NCBI GenBank assembly: GCA_028817305.1
Contig: JAPPPX010000038.1
Coordinates: 1-39,636, forward strand
Reading direction: 5' to 3'
DNA: 39,636 bases
Source: Gammaproteobacteria bacterium
GTDB lineage: Bacteria; Pseudomonadota; Gammaproteobacteria; Porifericomitales; Porifericomitaceae
The notes under the pieces were generated by a model, which saw only the letters and a list, made by a program, of their open reading frames with translations, was not told the origin of the DNA and made no database searches. A program made the translations under genes and the position numbers. This document shows positions 34,801-39,636 of this stretch, piece by piece. Within the stretch, counting starts at the first letter, position 1. Every line of letters starts with the position of its first letter.

Positions 34801-35883
34801 GGCGCCGCGCCCGGTGGCCGCTTCGTCCCGTATCTCGCCGCCGGCGCCGGTCGCCGCCCCGGGATGGGGACAGATGGCGGTGGGGTGGTTGTGCGTCTCG
34901 ACCTTCATCAGAATATGCGTCTCTTGCTCGCGCCGCGCGTAGCGGCCGGAGGCGTCGGGGAAAAAGCGGGAGCCCTTGTAGCCGCGGCATACCGCGGCGT
35001 TGTCGCGGTATGCCGAGAGCACCCGGCCGCCGCCGGCGGTCTCGGCAGTGCGGCGAATCAACGCGAAAGGGGTGTCCTCCAGGCGGCGGCCGTCAATCTC
35101 CCAGCAGGCGTTAAAGGTCTGGTGCCGGCAGTGTTCGGAGTGAAACTGGGCAAAGGTCATTAACTCGACATCGGTAGGGTTGCGGCCCAGGCGCCGAAAG
35201 TGTTCCGCCAGGCAGCGCCGCTCGCGGCGGCCGAGACCCAGCGGCAGGACGGCCTCCAGGCGCTCCAGTGCCGCGACCCCTTCTTCCAGCACGGCGATGC
35301 GGCGCCGGCCGGCGCCGCCGCTGTCCGTGCCGGGCGCGCCGGGCGGAGGCGCAAGCAGCAGGGAGGCGGCATGTTCCGAGTCCGGCGCCAGCCATTGCGT
35401 CATGCGGTCATGCAGCAGGGGCGCCGCCCGTTCGCTCCGGCCGGCGGCCAGGGCGGCGCCGCTGTCGTCTGCCAGGTACCACGCGGTGGCGCGTTCGAGG
35501 CGCCACAGCCCGCGCAGGCCGCAATTTTGCGCGATCTCCGTGGCCTTGCTGCACCAGGGCGAGAGGGCGCGGGGCAACGCCAGCAGCGGCGGGCCGCCGG
35601 CGGGAATGGGGGCATCGAGCGGCGCCTGGGCGCCTGCGAGCAGCGAGCGCAGGCGGCGGCCCTGGTCCGGGGAGGGCGGCTGCCGCCAGTACGCGAAATA
35701 GACATACTCCGCCCACAACTCGCGCAGTTCCGGCAATGTTTCGCGCAAGCGCCGCAACAGTCCTTCGCGGCGAAACGGAGACAGGGCGCGCGCGCCCCGC
35801 AGGCGCCGCTGCGTGCCGGGGGGGGGCGCCGCGCGCGTGCAGGCGTCGGTGTCCCGCGAGGGACGATGCGAGCCTGGGAGCAT
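31894..35883 (-). CDS. purL: Phosphoribosylformylglycinamidine synthase (single-chain PurL)
   Basis: 1329 aa, the large fused form typical of Gamma- and Betaproteobacteria. It converts FGAR to FGAM in purine synthesis. The N-terminal part opens with RGARALSPFRREGLL; the synthetase core has EVELMTFAQFHSEHCRHQ-like sequence, KVETHNHPTAI, IHDVGAGGLANAVPELL and GDKSFLITIGDRTVGG; the C-terminal glutamine amidotransferase has the nucleophile Cys1171 in LGVCNGCQML and the PHPERAF motif. I chose the ATG at 35883, 20 bases after the upstream gene; the ~30 residues before the conserved start are atypical (Arg/Pro-rich), so a later start is possible. It is far longer than its neighbours and shows no damage. 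Confidence 0.94.
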   Translation of the reverse strand: MLPGSHRPSRDTDACTRAAPPPGTQRRLRGARALSPFRREGLLRRLRETLPELRELWAEYVYFAYWRQPPSPDQGRRLRSLLAGAQAPLDAPIPAGGPPLLALPRALSPWCSKATEIAQNCGLRGLWRLERATAWYLADDSGAALAAGRSERAAPLLHDRMTQWLAPDSEHAASLLLAPPPGAPGTDSGGAGRRRIAVLEEGVAALERLEAVLPLGLGRRERRCLAEHFRRLGRNPTDVELMTFAQFHSEHCRHQTFNACWEIDGRRLEDTPFALIRRTAETAGGGRVLSAYRDNAAVCRGYKGSRFFPDASGRYARREQETHILMKVETHNHPTAICPHPGAATGAGGEIRDEAATGRGARPAAGLVGFSVSQLRIPGFAQPWEEAAEPTAPPNLASALRIMLEAPVGAASYNNEFGRPALCGYFRSFEQRMADGRVFGYRKPVMLAGGHGCIRADSVRKPRAAPGDLLVVLGGPAMRIGLGGGSASSQAAGTGDADSDYASVQRANAEMQRRCQEVIDRCCELGERNPIRTIHDVGAGGLANAVPELLAGRGAVVSLAQVPSADPGLLPLEHWCNEAQERYLLAMAPASLPCFEERCRRERAPFAVIGTVREQDCLRLEDARGNGAPPLELSMQWLHEALPPARCRARRRPRPRQPLDLAAVRLEEAAERVLRLPVVGDKSFLITIGDRTVGGLTARDPMVGPWQVPVADCAVTAASYDGWHGAAMALGERAPVALLDPAAAARLAVAEAVTNICAARILSLADIALSANWLAARGAPGMDADLYDAVRALSLFCRQLGIAVPVGKDSLSMHAAWRDAGGRERAVLSPSSAVVSAFAPVADIRRTLTPELRADAGETVLLLLELGPQRRLGGSALAQAYGCLGAAAPDVADAAALRRFARLVQLLNETGDLLAYHDRSDGGLFAALCEMAFASRRGIDLELDPRRGDPLAQLFCEEIGAVVQVPAARAGQLLALFAREARDSGLAARVLGAPADGLRLRIRHGEKRIYDRDILALQRCWAESGYRLRLLRDCPECARQEYARLQDRADPGLFARTGAASVPAAPAFAIAGKARPRLAVLREQGVNGHIELAAAFDRAGFDCLDVHMSDLLAGRQSLRGFHGMAAGGGFSYGDVLGAGGGWAGTILHNDALRREFADFFAREDTFTLGVCNGCQMLSRLAELIPGAQGWPLFFRNASDRFESRLVMVEVLPSRSVLLAGMAGWQLPVPVAHGEGRAAHAALPSGRVCLRYIDHRGRPAEAYPLNPNGSPGGGAGFASDDGRVTAMMPHPERAFLRWQFSWFPRDRKAPESPWLQLFRNARRWLESGGR

Positions 35884-35902
35884 GCCGCCGTTCAGCGGGC
35901 GC

Positions 35903-36430
35903 TCAAAGAGACAGCCGGCGCAATTCGGTGTCCTGATCCGCGGTGGCCCATATTTCCTCGAACTCGGCCAGCAGCTCCCGGCAGCGCAATGCATCGTTGA
36001 AGTCCGCCACCCCCTCCCAGCGCTCGGGGACGGGGCGATTCAGGAACCCGGCGCCGTCCGCCACCAGGAATTCCCTGACGGCGATCTCGCGGTCGGGCGA
36101 CGGGCTGCGGAACTGGACGAAACTGGCCAGGCGGCCGCTCAATCCCAGCAGGCGATGGCCGCCGCCGCTCAGGCCCTTGGGGTCGAAGATCAAGACATGG
36201 AGGGAGAAGCGCCGGTTGCCGGCGATGGCGGTCCGTACGGCGGCGGCGATCTCCTCGGAGTCGAACACCGGCGGGGCGAGCCGGCAGGATACGATCCGCA
36301 CTTCGCGGCGCGCCTGGCACAACAGCGCAGTGGCCGCGGCGCGGTTGTCCTGGATATCCTGCAGCGAACGCAGCCCGCTGTCCCGACCCAGGACGAGGGC
36401 GCTGTAGTCCTTCGCCGCCGTCTCCGCCAT
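35903..36430 (-). CDS. Uncharacterised protein with HKD/PLD-like pattern
   Basis: 175 aa, soluble. Features: DNRAAATALLCQARREVRIVSCRLAPPVFDSEEI, LHVLIFDPKGLSGGGHRLLGLSGRLASFVQFR, EFLVADGAGFLNRP. This resembles a conserved gammaproteobacterial family (DUF7931, as I recall) with a phospholipase-D-like layout but no complete HKD motif. The reaction is unknown. It sits between the DUF934 gene and purL on the same strand, with 58 and 19 bases on either side. Confidence 0.7.
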   Translation of the reverse strand: MAETAAKDYSALVLGRDSGLRSLQDIQDNRAAATALLCQARREVRIVSCRLAPPVFDSEEIAAAVRTAIAGNRRFSLHVLIFDPKGLSGGGHRLLGLSGRLASFVQFRSPSPDREIAVREFLVADGAGFLNRPVPERWEGVADFNDALRCRELLAEFEEIWATADQDTELRRLSL

Positions 36431-36488
36431 GCTTCAGCGGAGGCTCGGGCCGGCGCCGGGCGCGGCCCGCCGGGCGCGGCGCGCGCCC

Positions 36489-36980
36489 TCAACGGTAACG
36501 GTAAAGCGGCGGCGCACCGTCCGAAGATGCCTGGTACTTGACCGTGACTTCCTGGAATGCCTGCAGCGCATCCTCCAAGTCGAGGTCCTCGCGCAGTTGG
36601 AACGAGTTTATCCCGCAACGCTGCATGAAAAACAGCTGGTCGCGCAGCACGTCGCCCACGGCGCGCAACTCGCCCCGGTAGCCGTGACGGTCGCGCAACA
36701 GGCGGGCGATGGAGTAGCAGCGGCCATCGGTAAACTTCTCGAACAGCAGGGCGAGCAGGGGGATGCCGGCCAGGAAGGGGACCAGCTCCTCGAGGGGATC
36801 CTCGCAGCCGAGCAGGACTCCGAGCCGGCCCGCGGGCCGGACGGGCAGCGCGCCGCGCCGCTCGCTCCAGAAGGGAAAGGGCACGATGATGTCGCCCGGC
36901 GGCAGGGCGCCGCTCTCCGGAACCTCGCGCAGCAGGATCCAGCCGTCCTCGACAATGCGCAGGTCTTTAATGACCTTCAT
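36489..36980 (-). CDS. DUF934 protein, sulfite-reductase partner
   Basis: 163 aa. Core: DIIVPFPFWSER, GVLLGCEDPLEELVPFLAGIPLLALLFEKFTDGRCYSIARLLRDR, YRGELRAVGDVLRDQLFFMQRCGINSFQL. DUF934 genes almost always follow a nitrite/sulfite reductase haemoprotein gene and are thought to help assimilatory sulfate reduction; the exact role is unproven. Start ATG at 36980 has GGAAAAGG upstream and lies inside the end of the reductase gene (14-base overlap), so they are coupled. The frame is open further upstream but that is shadow. Confidence 0.9.
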   Translation of the reverse strand: MKVIKDLRIVEDGWILLREVPESGALPPGDIIVPFPFWSERRGALPVRPAGRLGVLLGCEDPLEELVPFLAGIPLLALLFEKFTDGRCYSIARLLRDRHGYRGELRAVGDVLRDQLFFMQRCGINSFQLREDLDLEDALQAFQEVTVKYQASSDGAPPLYRYR

Positions 36981-38625
36981 AAACCTTTTCCCGGAAGGAC
37001 GCGACTCCGATCCGGCGGTAGGTATCCAGGAAGCGTTCGCCGTCGCGGCGGTTTTCCGCATAGACCTCCATCAGTTTGCCGATCGCCTCTGCAACGCGCT
37101 CTTTGGGGATGGCGCGGCCGAGGCGGGCGCCGAGGGCTACGTCGTTGCCGGACGAACCGCCCAGGGTCAATTGATAGTATTCCGCGCCTTTTTTGTCCAC
37201 GCCCAGGATGCCGATATGGCCCACATGGTGGTGGCCGCAGGCGTTCATGCAACCGGAGATGTTGACCCGAATCTCGCCCAGTTCCGCCAGGGCGTCCGGG
37301 TCGGAAAATGCCTCGTTGATCTGGCGGGCGACGGGGATCGAGCCGGCATTGGCCAAGGAACAAAAATCCAGCCCCGGGCAGCAGATCATGTCGGTGAGCA
37401 GGCCAATATTGGGAGTGGTCAGCTCGTGCTCCGCCAATGCCTGCCAGAGCGGGTACAGATCGGCCTGGCGCACGTGACCCAGGACCAGATTCTGGTCATG
37501 GGCGACCCGGATCTCGCCGCAACTGTAACGTTCGGCCAAGTCGGCGATGGCGTCCATCTGCCGGTCGGTGGCGTCGCCGGGCGGCGCCTGCGGGGCCTTC
37601 AGGGAGATATGGACAATGGCGTAGCCGGGCATCTTGTGGGCGGCCAGGTTGCGCGCCGCCCAGCGCGCGAACTCCCGGTCCTGCCGCAGTTGCCCCAGGT
37701 GGGCGCCGTCGGCCGCGGATTCTTCGTAGGCGGGGGGGCGGAAAAAGGCGCCGACCCGTTCCACCTCGGCGGAGTCCAGCAGGCAACCGGGCGACTGCCG
37801 GGCGTATTCCCAGTCCTGTTCGACCAGTTCGGAAAAATGTTCGGCCCCCAGCGCGTTGACGAGGATCTTGATCCTGGCCTTTTGGCGGTTGTCGCGGCGC
37901 CCGAAACGGTTATAGACGCGCAGGATCGACTCGAGGTAGGAGAGCAGATAACGCTCCTCCAGGCGTTCCCGGATGCAAACCCCGATATAGGGCGTGCGCC
38001 CCTGCCCGCCGCCGACCAGCACCCGGAAGCCCTGCTCCCGCCCCTGTTGTCGCGGCGCCAGGTACAGGCCGATGTCGTGTACCTGAACCGCGGCCCGGTC
38101 CCGCCGGGCGCCGCTGACCGCAATCTTGAATTTGCGCGGCAGGTAGGAGAACTCGGGGTGCAACGTGGACCACTGACGCAGGATCTCGCAGTATGGCCTG
38201 GGGTCGCGGAATTCGTCGCGGGCGATGCCTGCCAGCGGGTCGGCGGTGATGTTGCGGACGCAGTTGCCGCTGGTCTGGATGGCGTGCATCTGCACGCTGG
38301 CCAAGTCTTCGAGGATGTCCGGAACCCGCTCCAGGCGCGGCCAGTTGAACTGGATATTCTGGCGCGTACTGAAGTGACCGTAGCCCTTGTCGTATTTGCG
38401 GGCAATGTGGGCCAGCATCCGCAATTGCCGCGCGGACAGCAGGCCATAGGGAATGGCTACCCGCAACATGGGCGCGTGCCGTTGCAGGTACAGGCCGTTC
38501 ATCAGGCGCAGGGGGCGGAACTCTTCGTCGCCGATCTCGCCCTTCAGATAACGCCGGGTTTGTTCCCGGAACTGGGCTACGCGCTGGTTTACCAGGGTCT
38601 GGTCGTAATCGTCGTATGAATACAT
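36967..38625 (-). CDS. cysI: Assimilatory sulfite (nitrite/sulfite) reductase haemoprotein
   Basis: 552 aa. It reduces sulfite to sulfide using sirohaem and a 4Fe-4S cluster. Blocks: LYLQRHAPMLRVAIPYG, the sirohaem region YGHFSTRQNIQFNW, QTSGNCVRNIT, and the cluster ligands C416-x5-C422 and C459-x3-C463 (ISGCMNACGHHHVGH). The start ATG at 38625 (MYSYDDYDQTLVNQR) is preceded by a GGAATGACTAC spacer; the longer open frame upstream is non-coding. The tight pairing with DUF934 supports sulfite rather than nitrite as substrate. There is no cysJ flavoprotein next to it, so the electron donor is probably ferredoxin or another flavoprotein. Confidence 0.92.
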   Translation of the reverse strand: MYSYDDYDQTLVNQRVAQFREQTRRYLKGEIGDEEFRPLRLMNGLYLQRHAPMLRVAIPYGLLSARQLRMLAHIARKYDKGYGHFSTRQNIQFNWPRLERVPDILEDLASVQMHAIQTSGNCVRNITADPLAGIARDEFRDPRPYCEILRQWSTLHPEFSYLPRKFKIAVSGARRDRAAVQVHDIGLYLAPRQQGREQGFRVLVGGGQGRTPYIGVCIRERLEERYLLSYLESILRVYNRFGRRDNRQKARIKILVNALGAEHFSELVEQDWEYARQSPGCLLDSAEVERVGAFFRPPAYEESAADGAHLGQLRQDREFARWAARNLAAHKMPGYAIVHISLKAPQAPPGDATDRQMDAIADLAERYSCGEIRVAHDQNLVLGHVRQADLYPLWQALAEHELTTPNIGLLTDMICCPGLDFCSLANAGSIPVARQINEAFSDPDALAELGEIRVNISGCMNACGHHHVGHIGILGVDKKGAEYYQLTLGGSSGNDVALGARLGRAIPKERVAEAIGKLMEVYAENRRDGERFLDTYRRIGVASFREKVYEGH

Positions 38626-38937
38626 GTAGTCATTCCGCCCGGGCGGGTCTTTCGTCCAGAAAAGAGCGCGCCCGTCCAGAAAAGATCGCAACGGCGAAGC
38701 TCCGATCCGAAAACGCCGCCCGTCCCCGGCAGGAGAATCGCCGCGAGAGGCCCTATAACATACCACCCGTTCCCGGCCAAGGAAACATGCGCGAAGGGGC
38801 GCCGCGCGCTGGAATCCCTGCATCGCCGGCGGTTATTGCAGCCGCGCGCCGCCGACCGCAGGGACGCCCCCCCCAATGGCCGCGCCGCAACCGCCCCCGG
38901 CGACTCTCCCGGGGCAACGACAGGCAATCGGCGGGGC
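38626..38937. other. cysI upstream region
   Basis: No gene seen. A 13-base unit CGTCCAGAAAAGA occurs at 38653-38665 and again at 38673-38685, 20 bp apart, just before the cysI start; the two-turn spacing would suit an activator. A TATGTTATAG segment (minus strand, near 38765-38756) with TTTCCT 17 bases upstream is a weak promoter candidate. The remainder is very GC-rich and featureless. Confidence 0.4.
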
Positions 38938-39144
38938 TCAGACGCTATGGCTGGCCAGGAACATCCGGCCCTGGCGCGTGAGATAGCCTTCGGCGTCCAC
39001 AAGTCCGCGTTGCACCGCTTCGCTCAACAGGTTGCGGGGCGCGTTCCTGGGCAAGTAAACCTGCCCGTCGCCATAGCGATATTCCAGCACCGCCGCCAAC
39101 TGCGACTCGTTGATCGGCGCAGTCTTTTGTTTCCGAACCGTCAT
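38938..39144 (-). CDS. Small protein of unknown function, possible winged-helix fragment
   Basis: 68 aa. The sequence (NESQLAAVLEYRYGDGQVYL; LLSEAVQRGLVDAEGYLTRQGRMFLASH) has the helix-helix-wing rhythm of a minimal winged-helix protein, with the usual GYLTRQGR turn near the end. This is only a pattern reading. Coding is well supported: GGAGGG seven bases before the ATG and a clear promoter at 39202-39229. It is a monocistronic gene between cysI and a divergent gene that starts at the window end. Confidence 0.65.
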   Translation of the reverse strand: MTVRKQKTAPINESQLAAVLEYRYGDGQVYLPRNAPRNLLSEAVQRGLVDAEGYLTRQGRMFLASHSV

Positions 39145-39201
39145 TTTAGACCCTCCAAAAAACCTGAAAATCAGTCAGGTACGACATATGTACACTATAT
39201 T

Positions 39202-39229
39202 AGTATATAAATATACCATATGTTTCCAA
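39202..39229 (-). promoter_or_regulatory. Putative promoter of the 68-aa gene
   Basis: On the minus strand TTGGAA (39229-39224), 16 bases, TATACT (39207-39202). The surrounding 50 bases are strikingly AT-rich against a GC-rich background, and ACATATGT palindromes flank the -10. The octamer ATATGTAC at 39186-39193 recurs at 39532-39539. Confidence 0.5.
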
Positions 39230-39533
39230 TAGATAAAGTTATTTCATCGTTTCCAGCCCGATACAAGGCATCGGAAAACCACGACGCCCTGCGACGGGAT
39301 AGCCGGCAACGCAAAATCTCAGGGCCAAATTTCTGGGCCATCGGGGCGCGTCCGCCGCCCATTCGGCGACAGGCACGGAGCAGGGCGATATTCTGGACGA
39401 GGGACGCAGCTTCTTAGCCGGCCAGGAACAGGCCCGGCACTGGCGCGACTCCTGCAAGCTCGGCCCTCTCCACCGATAGCGGCACCTGAGCGGGTTTGGA
39501 TTCTACCCGGGTCGGCGGCGTAATGCCATATAT

Positions 39534-39552
39534 ATGTACTGGACCGGTACAT
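39534..39552. promoter_or_regulatory. Inverted repeat, operator candidate
   Basis: ATGTAC (39534-39539) and GTACAT (39547-39552) flank TGGACCG. It lies about 20 bases upstream of the TATACT at 39574-39579 and so overlaps the expected -35 zone of the gene beginning at 39628. A regulator site is the simplest reading. Confidence 0.4.
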
Positions 39553-39627
39553 GTAAGGTTAGCCGCGATTGCCTATACTCTCCTTCGATCCAATCCGGGA
39601 TCGCCTATGTCAAGCGGAGGCTCGAAG

Positions 39628-39636
39628 ATGGACATT
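39628..39636 (+). CDS. 5' end of a plus-strand gene, cut by the window end
   Basis: Only ATG GAC ATT (Met-Asp-Ile) is inside the window. The start is supported by GGAGG at 39616-39620, seven bases upstream, a TATACT -10 candidate at 39574-39579, and the inverted repeat before it. Nothing can be said about the product. Confidence 0.5.

Larger units (their letters stand above)
39145..39627. other. Divergent intergenic region
   Basis: About 480 bases. Holds the AT-rich promoter of the 68-aa gene (39180-39230), then ~290 GC-rich bases with no supported gene, then an inverted repeat (39534-39552), a TATACT -10 candidate (39574-39579) and the ribosome site of the next plus-strand gene. Bases around 39415-39447 resemble 38948-38976 (GGCCAGGAACA...), the 3' end of the 68-aa gene, and a minus-strand frame there ends GLFLAG, like GRMFLAS of that gene. 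This may be a decayed relative, but it has no start. Confidence 0.4.

Noticed and set aside
31885-35163. A 1092-codon plus-strand open frame
   Set aside because: Antisense to purL, which has full family motifs; the frame is Gly/Ala/Arg-rich and results from high GC content.
39414-39565. Minus-strand frame ending GLFLAG, similar to the end of the 68-aa protein
   Set aside because: No start codon and a stop just upstream; at most a decayed relative, mentioned in the intergenic entry.

Overview
The window reads as a chromosomal segment of a high-GC proteobacterium, most likely a gammaproteobacterium. Evidence is the full-length fused PurL, the MsrP/MsrQ pair, the sulfite reductase + DUF934 pair, an SmrA-type Smr protein and the tkt-gap-pgk-pyk gene order. 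I cannot name the genus. Housekeeping genes are GC-rich. A block from about 6.46 to 18.8 kb is visibly AT-richer and consists almost only of defence or mobile-element genes.

Layout. (1) 0.1-6.3 kb, minus strand: a giant TPR protein (1720 aa, 24 uninterrupted 34-residue repeats, a possible DUF2971-like C-terminus), followed by a small exported protein made of two 125-aa copies, with copies of a dispersed hairpin repeat on both sides. (2) 6.5-18.8 kb, a defence island: a two-gene CBASS (CD-NTase with AGS-C-like sensor domain, CapV-like patatin phospholipase); a small GIY-YIG nuclease; divergent from it, an XRE regulator / ImmA-like metalloprotease / class 3 lipase cassette; a three-Cys-motif DUF5131 protein with its TcmP partner; and a type I restriction-modification pair in which HsdM carries a single fused target-recognition domain and HsdR is broken by one in-frame amber codon. 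A short fragment resembling orotate phosphoribosyltransferase (pyrE) sits just upstream of hsdR. (3) 18.9-19.6 kb, a VapBC-type toxin-antitoxin pair. (4) 19.6-20.1 kb, an intergenic stretch of inverted and direct repeats. (5) 20.1-26.9 kb, plus strand: a thioredoxin-like protein, then transketolase, GAPDH, phosphoglycerate kinase and pyruvate kinase, with some unusual residues at conserved positions, then a small membrane protein. (6) 27.0-27.8 kb, an unknown protein overlapping a DUF2335 membrane protein. (7) 27.9-39.1 kb, minus strand: glycerol kinase, Smr protein, MsrQ, MsrP, PurL, a small conserved-looking protein, DUF934 protein, sulfite reductase, and a small unknown protein. The window ends at the start codon of another plus-strand gene.

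The best candidate for something undescribed is the XRE-ImmA-lipase cassette with its divergent GIY-YIG gene and a shared 15-bp palindrome. It would pair a protease-controlled regulator with a membrane-attacking lipase, next to a CBASS that also uses a lipid hydrolase. This is inference from sequence and neighbourhood only.
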